Shown here in pieces: positions 1 through 7,130 of a stretch of DNA of 27,788 nt (its first letter is position 1; each line of letters opens with the position of its first letter). Under the pieces are notes generated by a model. It worked only from the letters and a program-made list of their open reading frames with translations, searched no databases and was not told the DNA's origin. The DNA comes from an uncultured Collinsella sp. (lineage in GTDB: Bacteria; Actinomycetota; Coriobacteriia; Coriobacteriales; Coriobacteriaceae): positions 1 through 27,788 of the forward strand of contig CAUFRO010000027.1 in the NCBI GenBank assembly GCA_959027945.1. Reading direction: 5' to 3'. The translations under genes were made by a program, and so were the position numbers.

Positions 1-1614
1 GGCCGGGGTGATCTGCTTGGCAAGCTGCTTGCCCAGCTCGACGCCCCACTGGTCGTAGGAGTCGATGCCCCAGACCGTGCCCTCGACAAACGTGATGTGC
101 TCGTACAGGGCGATGAGCTCGCCGAGCGCAAACGGGGTCAGCGTGTCGCCAAAGATCGAGGTCGTCGGACGGTTGCCCTCAAAGCAGCGGGCCGGGACGA
201 TCTGCTCGGGCGTGCCCTCGGCACGAACCTCATCGGCCGTCTTACCAAAGGCGAGCGCCTTGGTCTGGGCCAGGAAGTTGCCTAGGAACAGCTCGTGGAC
301 ATCCTGGCCGCTGTCGGTCGCAGGGTTGGCGGTATTGGCGAAGGCGATGAAGTCGGCCGGAACCACCACAGTGCCCTGGTGCAGCAGCTGATAGAAGGCA
401 TGCTGGCCGTTGGTGCCGGGCTCGCCCCAGAAGATCTCACCGGTGTCGGAGGTCACGGCGCTGCCGTCCCAGCGGACATGCTTGCCGTTGGACTCCATGG
501 TGAGCTGCTGCAGGTAGGCCGGGAAGCGGTGCAGGTACTGGCAGTACGGCAGCACGGCGTGGCTCTTGGAACCGAAGAAGTTGACGTACCAGACATTGAG
601 CAAGCCCATCAGCGCGACGGCGTTGTTCTCGAGCGGGGTGTTGCAGAAGTACTCGTCGATGGCGTGGAAGCCCTCGAGGAACTGCTGGAAGCGCTCGGGG
701 CCGAGCACGACGATCAGCGACAGGCCCACGGCGGAGTCAACAGAATAGCGGCCGCCAACCCAGTTCCAGAAACCGAAGGCGTTGGCAGGGTCGATGCCGA
801 AGGCCTCAACCTTCTCGAGTGCGGTGGAAACGGCGACGAAGTGCTTTGCCACGGCCTCGGCGTTCTGCTCATCGGAGCCGTCGATGGCGCCCTGAGCCTT
901 GAGCTGCTCGAGCATCCAGGTCTTGACCTCGCGGGCGTTGGTAAGGGTCTCGAGCGTGGTGAAGGTCTTGGAGACGATGATCACGAGCGTGGTCTCGGGA
1001 TCCAGGCCCTTAAGCTTCTCGGCCTGGTCGTTGGGGTCGATGTTGGAGATATAGCGGCAGTCGATACCGGCGTCGGCATAGGGACGCAGGGCCTCGTAAG
1101 CCATGACCGGGCCCAGATCGGAGCCGCCGATGCCGATGGACACCAGGTGCTCGATCTTCTTGCCGGTAACGCCCTTCCACTCACCGGAGCGCACGCGCTC
1201 GGCGAAGGCATACATGCGATCGAGGACCTCGTGCACGTCGGCGACGACATCCTGGCCGTCGACGATGAGCTGGCCCCTCTCGGTTGCGGGGCGGCGAAGC
1301 GCGGTGTGCAGGACGGCGCGGTCCTCGGTGGTGTTAATGTGCTCGCCGGAGAACATGGCGTCGCGGCGCTCCTCGAGCTTCACCTCGCGGGCAAGATCGC
1401 ACAGCAGCTTGACGGTCTCATCGGTCACCAGGTTCTTCGACAGATCGAAGTGCAGGTCACCGGCGTCAAAGCTCAGCTTGTTCACGCGCTCGGCATCGGC
1501 AGCGAACCAGGCCTTGAGGTCGATACCCTCGGCCTCGAGCTTCTCCTGATGAGCCTCGAGTGCCTTCCAAGCGGCAGTCGACGTAGCATCGATAGGTGCG
1601 GCAACAGTTGCCAT
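1..1614 (-). CDS. pgi: Glucose-6-phosphate isomerase (3' end outside window)
   Basis: This gene interconverts glucose 6-phosphate and fructose 6-phosphate in the cytoplasm (glycolysis and gluconeogenesis). It starts at an ATG at 1614 (MATVAAPIDATSTAAW) with a GAGGAG ribosome site just upstream, and runs off the left edge after 538 codons. Family members have about 550 residues, so only a short C-terminal piece is missing. Visible family motifs are the sugar-phosphate region SIGIGGSDLGP, the stretch FWNWVGGRYS, the histidine region GTNGQHAFYQLLHQGT, and the second PGI signature SYDQWGVELGKQLA near the edge. It stands alone, codirectional with the gene to its right but separated from it by about 200 bp of hairpins. 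The long open frame on the opposite strand is a codon-bias shadow. The identification is very secure. Confidence 0.97.
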   Translation of the reverse strand, partial: MATVAAPIDATSTAAWKALEAHQEKLEAEGIDLKAWFAADAERVNKLSFDAGDLHFDLSKNLVTDETVKLLCDLAREVKLEERRDAMFSGEHINTTEDRAVLHTALRRPATERGQLIVDGQDVVADVHEVLDRMYAFAERVRSGEWKGVTGKKIEHLVSIGIGGSDLGPVMAYEALRPYADAGIDCRYISNIDPNDQAEKLKGLDPETTLVIIVSKTFTTLETLTNAREVKTWMLEQLKAQGAIDGSDEQNAEAVAKHFVAVSTALEKVEAFGIDPANAFGFWNWVGGRYSVDSAVGLSLIVVLGPERFQQFLEGFHAIDEYFCNTPLENNAVALMGLLNVWYVNFFGSKSHAVLPYCQYLHRFPAYLQQLTMESNGKHVRWDGSAVTSDTGEIFWGEPGTNGQHAFYQLLHQGTVVVPADFIAFANTANPATDSGQDVHELFLGNFLAQTKALAFGKTADEVRAEGTPEQIVPARCFEGNRPTTSIFGDTLTPFALGELIALYEHITFVEGTVWGIDSYDQWGVELGKQLAKQITPA

Positions 1615-1633
1615 AGAGTCCTCCTCAGCATAC

Positions 1634-1679
1634 GGGCGCACGCCTCCATGCGCCCGGACATTCAGATGCCACTATTCTA
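1634..1679 (-). promoter_or_regulatory. pgi -10 element and leader hairpin
   Basis: On the minus strand a TAGAAT -10-like hexamer (1674-1679) lies 60 bp upstream of the pgi start. I see no good -35 at the usual spacing. Between it and the start is a perfect 7-bp stem, GGGCGCA/TGCGCCC (arms 1634-1640 and 1649-1655), which would sit in the untranslated leader. A further GTTGCC/GGCAAC stem (1708-1713 with 1729-1734) lies upstream. The promoter call is weak; the stems are directly visible. Confidence 0.4.
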
Positions 1680-1737
1680 GCGCAGGTCAAGACTACAATC
1701 AGCGAGCGTTGCCAATCGGCCCCCAAACGGCAACCGA

Positions 1738-1804
1738 TCAAAAAGGGACAGGCTTATTTTGGCAGGTCAAACGCTTTACCAACCAAAAATAACCCGTCCT
1801 TTTA
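1738..1804. repeat. Imperfect inverted repeat downstream of the alcohol dehydrogenase fragment
   Basis: The left arm (1738-1767, containing AAAAGGGACAGG then TTATTTTGG) pairs with the right arm (1778-1804, containing CCAAAAATAA then CGTCCTTTT). The stem has about 20 pairs with a few mismatches and one bulge. The left arm matches, at 26 of 30 positions, the reverse complement of 2467-2496 on the other side of the alcohol dehydrogenase gene. On the minus strand the hairpin ends in a run of T, so it could also terminate that gene. It is either a dispersed palindromic repeat or a terminator built from one. Confidence 0.7.
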
Positions 1805-1813
1805 TGGCAAATA

Positions 1814-2389
1814 TTAGGCCGCGGCGCAGACGCTACCGAGTAACTCACGCAGAGGAGACCCGATGCCCTCCAGCAGTTCGGGCGCGATAATGGCAAAAAC
1901 GGGAACCTCGCCGGTGCCCACGACAGCAGGCACCTTGCCCTCCGAGACAATGCATCCATAAGGCACAAAGCCGTCTTCGCCGGCATCGAGCGCCGCCATG
2001 CGACGCGCGAGCTCGCGCGCAAAGCCAGCAGTATCGGCATCGCCAATCGCCAGGACAAAGTCCACGCCTTCGCCGGTCGCCAGGGCCACGGCTTCGTCGA
2101 TCAGCTCGTCTCCCCCGTCGCCCTCAAACGAGCCGCAGCGGAAAAGCACACGCTCGAGTAGGGCTCGATCAAGCGAGCCAAGTGCCGCCGAGACAAGCTC
2201 ATCGCGCGTATGCTTGTCACCGCCCAGCACAACCAGCGCCTTGGTGCCACCGTAGTGAGCGACCAATCGTCCGCACCAGCGAGCCACGTCTCCATCCGCA
2301 ACAAGGCGCGTCGGCATACCAAACCCATAATTGACCATCTTTTCCACAACCCTTCCGTGCGTATAGGCGGTATCAATCGTTAGGCTCAT
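1814..2389 (-). CDS. Truncated iron-containing alcohol dehydrogenase (N-terminal domain only)
   Basis: The product is 191 residues. The stretch VNYGFGMPTRLVADGDV and the following KALVVLGGDKH match the start of the iron-dependent (type III) alcohol dehydrogenase fold, whose members have about 380-400 residues. Only the N-terminal nucleotide-binding half is present. The protein stops shortly after VPVFAIIAPELLEGIGS, where the family normally has its TTAGTGSE motif, so the helical half with the iron-binding Asp and His residues is missing. No remnant of that half is visible downstream. The ATG at 2389 has no clear ribosome site; the ATG at 2338 (MVNYGFGMPTR) fits the family start better. The reading frame is clean, so it is either a recent truncation or a domain kept for another use. 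Dehydrogenase activity is unlikely. Confidence 0.6.
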   Translation of the reverse strand: MSLTIDTAYTHGRVVEKMVNYGFGMPTRLVADGDVARWCGRLVAHYGGTKALVVLGGDKHTRDELVSAALGSLDRALLERVLFRCGSFEGDGGDELIDEAVALATGEGVDFVLAIGDADTAGFARELARRMAALDAGEDGFVPYGCIVSEGKVPAVVGTGEVPVFAIIAPELLEGIGSPLRELLGSVCAAA

Positions 2390-2466
2390 GCTACGAAGCG
2401 AGGTTTTCCGAGCTGTTTCGCACTCTTTAGAGCTGCGTTAAAAACCCGATCCAACCGCACGACCAT

Positions 2467-2496
2467 ACCTACCAAAACAAACCAGTCCCTTTTTGA
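2467..2496 (-). repeat. Third copy of the 30-bp repeat unit
   Basis: Read on the minus strand, this 30-bp block matches 1738-1767 at 26 of 30 positions (shared core AAAAAGGGAC, then TTTTGG and AGGT). It also resembles the right arm of the 1738-1804 inverted repeat, so three related units lie on the two sides of the truncated alcohol dehydrogenase gene. It ends just before the promoter of the polymerase gene. Confidence 0.6.
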
Positions 2497-2502
2497 CAGG
2501 TT

Positions 2503-2562
2503 TTGACGATGTCCGGATGAGCGGGTATTATCGAACAGGTATTCGATAAGAACATGTGTTTG
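2503..2562 (+). promoter_or_regulatory. Promoter with two LexA-like (SOS) boxes
   Basis: A sigma-70-type promoter is clear: TTGACG (2503-2508), a 17-bp spacer, and TATTAT (2526-2531). Directly downstream are two imperfect copies of the Gram-positive SOS box consensus CGAACnnnnGTTCG: CGAACAGGTATTCG (2532-2545) and AGAACATGTGTTTG (2549-2562). The first would overlap the transcription start. The polymerase gene starts at 2576, which supports damage-inducible control by LexA. The match is read by eye; binding is inferred. Confidence 0.75.
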
Positions 2563-2575
2563 ATGGGAGGCTCGG

Positions 2576-4081
2576 ATGGCGCACGAGCAGCACACCTATA
2601 TCTGCATCGACCTCAAGACGTTTTATGCCAGCGTCGAGTGCGTCGACCGTGGGCTCGATCCGCTCACCACCAACCTGGTCGTTGCCGACGAATCGCGCGG
2701 ACGCACGACCATCTGCCTTGCCATCACGCAGGCCATGAAGGACCTCGGGATACACAATCGCTGCCGTCTGTTCGAAATTCCCGATGGCATCGACTACATC
2801 ACGGCCGTACCACGCATGCAGCATTACATGGAGGTGTCGGCGAAAATCTACGGTATCTATCTGGAATACGTCAGCCCCCAGGACGTGCACGTCTACTCCA
2901 TCGATGAGTGCTTTATCGACGTGACGCCCTATCTGGACCTCTATCACACAGATGCGGAAGGGTTCGCCTGCACGCTGCGCGACGAGGTCCTCGCGCGCAC
3001 CGGCATCACGGCGACGGTCGGCATCGGCCCCAACCTATTCCAGGCCAAGGTAGCGCTCGACATTACCGCCAAGCACGTACCCAGCCGCATCGGCATACTC
3101 GACGACGAGACCTTTCGCAAGGAGATCTGGCCCCATCGTCCCATCACCGATATCTGGGGCATCGGTCCCGGCGTGGCAGCCCGCCTCGAGAAATACGGCG
3201 TCTACGATCTGATGGGCGTCGCGGCGCTCGACGAAAACCTGCTTTACGACGAGCTCGGCGTCAATGCCGAATATCTCATCGACCATGCCTTCGGGCGCGA
3301 GCCGACAACCATCGCCGATATCCAAGCCTATCGCCCGCAAGCAACTTCGACCACCACAGGACAGGTGCTCTCGAAGGGTTATGCCTACGAACAGGCCTAT
3401 ACCGTCTTGCGCGAGATGGTCGACAACGCCGTTTTAGACTTGGTCGATAAGCACGTGGTCTGCGACAGCATCTCGCTCTTTGTGGGCTACGCGAGCGAAC
3501 GCGCCGACATACGCCGCCTCGACGCCAGCGGTACAGCGCAGTATGTGGACGGATGCGGGCACCTGCGCTCGAGCACATCGAGTATCGAACCCACCGCAAC
3601 CGCCGGCCCCGAGCTCGCGCCCCGTGCGCCCAAGCCCGTCCAGCGCGATGACGAACGGCGTCGCCTGGTGCGCGAAGCGCAGGCAATCGATGGCATCTTT
3701 GTGGGAGAGCATGGCGGCAAACCGCGCGGTGGCTATGCCGCACTCTTTGCGCACTCTAACGCCTCGCGAAAGCTGCCCGAGCGTACCAATTCGTTTAAGA
3801 AGATCATGGGCTATTTCGATGAGCTCTGGGCGCAGACTGTCGATCCCAAACGACCGGTCAAGCGCATCAACCTGGGATTTGGCAACCTCATGCCCGAGGA
3901 ATTTGCCACCATCGATCTGTTCAGCGATATCGAGGCCGATGAGCGCGAGCGCGACCTGGCGCGCGCCGTCCTGGCCGTGAAAGGCAAGTACGGCAAGAAC
4001 GCGCTCGTCAAGGGATTAAGCTTTACCGCCGGCGCCACCGCGCGCGAACGCAACGACCAAGTTGGAGGACACCGTGCCTAA
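2576..4081 (+). CDS. Y-family DNA polymerase, UmuC/UvrX-like
   Basis: This is a translesion DNA polymerase acting in the SOS response. The N-terminal motif YICIDLKTFYASVEC carries the first metal-binding aspartate (D12) and the FY steric-gate region. YSIDECFID carries the catalytic D110-E111 pair. The stretch WGIGPGVAARLEKYG is the helix-hairpin-helix thumb. The C-terminus GATARERNDQVGGHRA resembles the UvrX/UmuC group of Firmicutes and Actinobacteria. At 501 residues it is longer than typical 410-430-residue members, because of a low-complexity insertion at about residues 325-365 in the little-finger region. The ATG at 2576 follows GGGAGG at 2566-2571. It overlaps the next gene by 8 bp, indicating coupled translation, and lies behind two LexA-like boxes. 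I give no dinB or umuC symbol because the subtype is not certain. Confidence 0.92.
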   Translation: MAHEQHTYICIDLKTFYASVECVDRGLDPLTTNLVVADESRGRTTICLAITQAMKDLGIHNRCRLFEIPDGIDYITAVPRMQHYMEVSAKIYGIYLEYVSPQDVHVYSIDECFIDVTPYLDLYHTDAEGFACTLRDEVLARTGITATVGIGPNLFQAKVALDITAKHVPSRIGILDDETFRKEIWPHRPITDIWGIGPGVAARLEKYGVYDLMGVAALDENLLYDELGVNAEYLIDHAFGREPTTIADIQAYRPQATSTTTGQVLSKGYAYEQAYTVLREMVDNAVLDLVDKHVVCDSISLFVGYASERADIRRLDASGTAQYVDGCGHLRSSTSSIEPTATAGPELAPRAPKPVQRDDERRRLVREAQAIDGIFVGEHGGKPRGGYAALFAHSNASRKLPERTNSFKKIMGYFDELWAQTVDPKRPVKRINLGFGNLMPEEFATIDLFSDIEADERERDLARAVLAVKGKYGKNALVKGLSFTAGATARERNDQVGGHRA

Positions 4082-4499
4082 ACCCAAACAACAGCCCGTG
4101 CGCCCGCCGACCGCCTTCGAGCGCCTGGCGGACCCCGAGGGCAGACGCCGCGCCGCCGACCCCAACCTCACAGCCAACGGTGCCGTGCGCGCCAACCGCG
4201 CCGCACAGTTTATGCCCTTTGCCGCCCTCACGGGATACTACGAACTCGTGCGCAAGCAGGAAATCACCGTCGAGCCAAAACGTGAGCTCACGGAAGAAAA
4301 AGCCCTCGTACTTTCTAAAAAGCTCGAGGGTCTCAAACGTGGCGACTTGGTTCGTGTCACCTATTACGATACGTACGGCCATCGCTCCCGCACCGGCATC
4401 CTCGACGAGGCGCTCCCCGCCTTCAAGCTCCTCAAGCTCAAAGACATCGCCATCGACTTCGACGACATCCAAGACATCGAACTGCGCGGACGAGCCTAG
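4074..4499 (+). CDS. YolD-like protein, partner of the Y-family polymerase
   Basis: This small protein (141 residues) starts at a GTG at 4074 preceded by GGAGG at 4064-4068. The start lies inside the last codons of the polymerase gene (shared GTGCCTAA). The central block NRAAQFMPFAALTGYYELV matches the conserved RAxxFxPFAALxGY region of YolD-like proteins, which are commonly encoded beside UvrX-type polymerases. The C-terminal half (VRVTYYDTYGHRSRTGILDE, then LKDIAIDFDDIQDIEL) resembles the small beta domain of that family. The biochemical role of YolD proteins is not established; a role as polymerase cofactor is inferred from gene pairing and overlap. It is presumably under the same SOS promoter. 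Confidence 0.75.
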   Translation: MPKPKQQPVRPPTAFERLADPEGRRRAADPNLTANGAVRANRAAQFMPFAALTGYYELVRKQEITVEPKRELTEEKALVLSKKLEGLKRGDLVRVTYYDTYGHRSRTGILDEALPAFKLLKLKDIAIDFDDIQDIELRGRA

Positions 4500-4525
4500 C
4501 CAAGGAAGCGCATCCAGGGCGGCGC

Positions 4526-4909
4526 TTACAGCGTCATGACGTAGTAGCCCGCGTCTTTCACGGCCGTCTCGAGAACACCACGATCAACCGGCTGTTTAGA
4601 GCGCACACGTGCCGTGTGATCCGCATACGTCACCGTTGCCCACACGCCGTCCAGCGCATTGAGGGCATTGGCCACGTTCTGAGCGCAGCCGTCACAGCTC
4701 ATGCCGCCGATGAGCAGCTCATCGCTATAGGGATAGTGCGATGCATCGGTATCCACCACAACAACCTTTTTGGCCTTCTTGCCGCTCGCACCATCGCTGC
4801 AGCAACTCTTCCCGTGTGTCGAAGCGGCAATGCGACGCAGTCCAAAAAACATGCCGACGGCAATGACGGCCAGCACGATGAGATTCGCAGGGTTGAGCAA
4901 GTCGCTCAT
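4526..4909 (-). CDS. Membrane-anchored heavy-metal-associated (HMA) domain protein
   Basis: The 127-residue product has an N-terminal membrane helix (NLIVLAVIAVGMFFGL, about residues 9-24), a short linker with a Cys pair (C36-C37) and a C-terminal HMA fold. The metal motif GGMSCDGC has C72 and C75 in the CxxC spacing of copper chaperones and P-type ATPase N-domains. The ATG at 4909 follows AAAGGGG; a TTG five codons upstream would place the start inside the ribosome site. It probably binds Cu(I) at the inner face of the membrane. It stands alone, convergent with the YolD-like gene 26 bp away, with no copper ATPase in the window. The palindrome upstream supports copper control. Mercury or another soft metal is an alternative. 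Confidence 0.85.
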   Translation of the reverse strand: MSDLLNPANLIVLAVIAVGMFFGLRRIAASTHGKSCCSDGASGKKAKKVVVVDTDASHYPYSDELLIGGMSCDGCAQNVANALNALDGVWATVTYADHTARVRSKQPVDRGVLETAVKDAGYYVMTL

Positions 4910-4931
4910 GCGTTCCCCTTTCAAGTAGCAC

Positions 4932-4957
4932 TATCTAGATACCCCCATGGGGTGTCC
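4932..4957 (-). promoter_or_regulatory. CsoR-like operator before the HMA gene
   Basis: The sequence TACCCCCATGGGGTGT (4940-4955) is a G/C-tract palindrome of the kind bound by copper-sensing CsoR repressors (C-tract, short spacer, G-tract, with TA/GT ends). Next to it is a second perfect palindrome, TATCTAGATA (4932-4941). Both lie 23-48 bp upstream of the HMA start. No csoR gene is in the window, so the regulator would act from elsewhere. The pattern is seen; the regulator identity is inferred. Confidence 0.55.
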
Positions 4958-5017
4958 CCATCTTAACCCAAAATCATGTCCGTTCGGTCAATTAGTTTCC
5001 CTCTTCAAACTTTTTTG

Positions 5018-5066
5018 TTGACCAAGGCTTACTTTCGTGTATAAGTTTTCCTAGGCTAACAGTTAG
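5018..5066 (+). promoter_or_regulatory. Promoter with DtxR/IdeR-like palindrome
   Basis: The promoter is TTGACC (5018-5023), a 16-bp spacer and TATAAG (5040-5045). Around the expected transcription start lies CTAGGCTAACAGTTAG (5051-5066), with the perfect odd palindrome CTAAC-A-GTTAG (5056-5066). Its reverse complement contains GTTAGCCTA, the core of the DtxR/IdeR consensus. A metal-repressed promoter fits the downstream flavodoxin, which commonly replaces ferredoxin when iron is scarce. Binding by a DtxR-family protein is inferred. Confidence 0.55.
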
Positions 5067-5082
5067 ATCCGTAAGGAGCGCC

Positions 5083-5787
5083 GTGACTCGAACCATAGAC
5101 ATCCCAACGTTTCAGGCGGCAGTCGTGCGCAACTGCTCTCCCACGCTCGCGGGCATCAAGCCGGCATCGCTCTTTACCTATCCAGGCACCTACGCCCACG
5201 GGGACGGCTCGGTCGCAACCGAAACCATCGCAGAGCGCCGAGCACGCCTGCTCAACGTTATCGCCCAGTGCAATCGCGAGCTTGACCCGTTCGGTATCCA
5301 CCTGAGTGTTTTGGTCTGGCGGCCCTGCGGAGCGCTCGTGTATATGTACCGAGCCAAAAGCCTCACCACCTATTTCGCAGACCCTCGCGCCCAAACGGCG
5401 CTCGCCTCGGAAGGCTACGACACGAGAGACCTTTCGACATGCCTTGTGCATTTGGCATCACGCATCACGCTCGCGAGCAATAACGTCGCGGAATGCGCCT
5501 GTAGCCAGACTCGATGCGCACTACCCCAGCAAGCTAGCTGCAGCAACGACTGCACCTGCGAGTTTCCGCACGAAATAGGCTACTTCCTCGGATATCCCTA
5601 CGACGATGTGCGCGAGTTTATCGTCCAGCGCGGCGAGAACTACAAGGTCTTTGGAGCTTGGAAGGTCTACACGAATGTCGAGCAAGCGCTTGCGATGTTT
5701 GACGCCTACCGCGCTTGCACTCAATACCTCACCTTTGTCTATCAGCAGGGCAGCAGCTTGGCGCAACTTGCCCAGGCAACCCGATAG
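5083..5787 (+). CDS. DUF3793 family protein with a Cys-rich insertion
   Basis: The 234-residue product starts at a GTG at 5083 after AAGGAG. The N-terminal VRNCSPTLAGIKPASLF and the C-terminal CEFPHEIGYFLGYPYDDVREFI followed by FGAWKVY are the conserved blocks of DUF3793, a family of unknown function found in anaerobic Firmicutes and Coriobacteria, often beside flavodoxins. Between the two halves is an unusual run with six cysteines in 22 residues (C138, C140, C145, C153, C157, C159), which looks like a metal or Fe-S site. No signal peptide or membrane helix is seen. It is followed 46 bp later by a flavodoxin gene, probably cotranscribed from the promoter at 5018-5045. A role in electron transfer or iron economy is inferred from context only. 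Confidence 0.8.
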   Translation: MTRTIDIPTFQAAVVRNCSPTLAGIKPASLFTYPGTYAHGDGSVATETIAERRARLLNVIAQCNRELDPFGIHLSVLVWRPCGALVYMYRAKSLTTYFADPRAQTALASEGYDTRDLSTCLVHLASRITLASNNVAECACSQTRCALPQQASCSNDCTCEFPHEIGYFLGYPYDDVREFIVQRGENYKVFGAWKVYTNVEQALAMFDAYRACTQYLTFVYQQGSSLAQLAQATR

Positions 5788-5833
5788 AACATAGAAGCCG
5801 CGGCAACCTGCCGCACAACTGAAAGGACTCAAC

Positions 5834-6253
5834 ATGAGCAAGATCGCCGTCGTCTATTGGAGCGGCACGGGCAATACCGAGGCCATGGCAAATCTCGTCG
5901 CCGAAGGCGCCACGTCCGCGGGTGCCGAGGCAGAGGTCATCTCCTGCGCCGACTTCTCCGCAGACAAGGCCGAAGGCTATGACGCCATCGCCTTCGGCTG
6001 CCCCGCCATGGGCTCCGAGGAACTCGAGTACGATGAGTTCCAGCCGATGTGGGACGAGGTCAAGGAGACTCTCGGCGACAAGAGGGTCGTCCTCTTTGGC
6101 TCCTATTCGTGGGCCGAGGGCGAGTGGATGGACAACTGGAAGGCCGACGCCGACGAGGCCGGCGTCAACGTCGTGGACTCCACCATCTGCTACGACGCGC
6201 CCGACGACGAGGGCGAGACCGCTTGCAAGGCCCTCGGAGCCGAGCTCGCGTAA
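5834..6253 (+). CDS. Flavodoxin
   Basis: This 139-residue protein carries FMN and moves electrons at low potential. The phosphate-binding loop VVYWSGTGNTEAMA (about residues 6-19) is characteristic. The aromatic and glycine region AFGCPAMGSEELEYDEFQPMW and the segment FGSYSWAEGEWMDNW match short-chain flavodoxins of anaerobes. The ATG at 5834 follows AAAGGA. It follows the DUF3793 gene, with which it probably forms an operon under the metal-type promoter at 5018-5066. A strong terminator at 6304-6347 ends the unit. Confidence 0.93.
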   Translation: MSKIAVVYWSGTGNTEAMANLVAEGATSAGAEAEVISCADFSADKAEGYDAIAFGCPAMGSEELEYDEFQPMWDEVKETLGDKRVVLFGSYSWAEGEWMDNWKADADEAGVNVVDSTICYDAPDDEGETACKALGAELA

Positions 6254-6303
6254 CGAACCCAGGGCCTCCAAGAGAGCCTGCATCAAAGCGCATCCCCATC
6301 CCT

Positions 6304-6347
6304 ACAAAAGAGCGGGGCTGGATTCAAGTCCAGCCCCGCTCTTTTGT
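6304..6347. terminator. Bidirectional intrinsic terminator
   Basis: A perfect 19-bp stem (arms 6304-6322 and 6329-6347, core GAGCGGGGCTGGA) encloses a 6-nt loop. AAAA on one side and TTTT on the other let it work on both strands. It sits between the convergent flavodoxin and ABC transporter operons. Confidence 0.93.
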
Positions 6348-6368
6348 AACGGCAGTTACATCAACCGG

Positions 6369-7118
6369 CTACGAGATATTGCCCAAGAACGCCTTGGTGC
6401 GTTCGCTCTTGGGGTGGTCGAAGACCTCGCTCGGCGTACCCTCTTCCACAATGACGCCGCCGTCCATAAAGACGACGCGGTCGGCGACATCGCGGGCAAA
6501 GCCCATCTCGTGCGTTACCACGATCATGGTCATACCGTCACGTGCTAGGTCGCGCATGACGCCCAATACATCGCGGACGAGCTCGGGGTCGAGCGCCGAC
6601 GTGGCCTCGTCAAAGAGCATCACGTGCGGGTTCATCGACAGGGCGCGGGCGATGGCGACGCGCTGCTGCTGGCCGCCCGAAAGCTGACTCGGCATAAAAT
6701 CAATGCGCTCGGCCAGGCCGACCTTGGTCAGCTCCTCGATGGCGATCTTCTCGGCCTCTTCCTTACTGCGCTTGAGCACCTTTTGCTGCGCAAGCATGAC
6801 GTTCTTTTTGACCGACAGGTGCGGGAACAGGTTGAACTGCTGAAACACCATGCCCAAGTGCGTACGTACCTTATTGAGGTCGACGCCCTTGGCACACACA
6901 TCCACGCCCTCAACGACAATCGAGCCGCTCGTGGGATGCTCCAGGCGATTGATGCAGCGAAGCATCGTCGACTTGCCCGAGCCCGAGGGGCCCAGGACCA
7001 CAACGACCTCACCCTTGTGCACGTCCAGATCGATATCACGCAGAACCACGTTATCGCCAAAAGCCTTTTGGAGGTTCTTGATGCTGACAACGACCTCGTT
7101 GGAATTCGTTTCACTCAT
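6369..7118 (-). CDS. Polar amino-acid ABC transporter ATP-binding protein
   Basis: This is the cytoplasmic ATPase of an amino-acid importer of the GlnQ/HisP type (249 residues, normal for the family). Visible motifs are Walker A GPSGSGKS (43-50), the Q-loop region GMVFQQFNLFPHLSV, the signature LSGGQQQRVAIARAL, Walker B VMLFDEATSALD and the switch histidine in VVTHEMGFA. The ATG at 7118 follows AAGGAGG with good spacing. It is the last gene of a three-gene operon, 12 bp after the permease gene. The substrate (glutamine, arginine, cystine or another) cannot be told from the sequence. Confidence 0.95.
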   Translation of the reverse strand: MSETNSNEVVVSIKNLQKAFGDNVVLRDIDLDVHKGEVVVVLGPSGSGKSTMLRCINRLEHPTSGSIVVEGVDVCAKGVDLNKVRTHLGMVFQQFNLFPHLSVKKNVMLAQQKVLKRSKEEAEKIAIEELTKVGLAERIDFMPSQLSGGQQQRVAIARALSMNPHVMLFDEATSALDPELVRDVLGVMRDLARDGMTMIVVTHEMGFARDVADRVVFMDGGVIVEEGTPSEVFDHPKSERTKAFLGNIS

Positions 7119-7130
7119 GACAGGACCTCC

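Noticed and set aside
295..1680. 461-residue open frame on the plus strand
   Set aside because: It is fully antisense to pgi, has no family motifs, and reflects GC-rich third-position bias.
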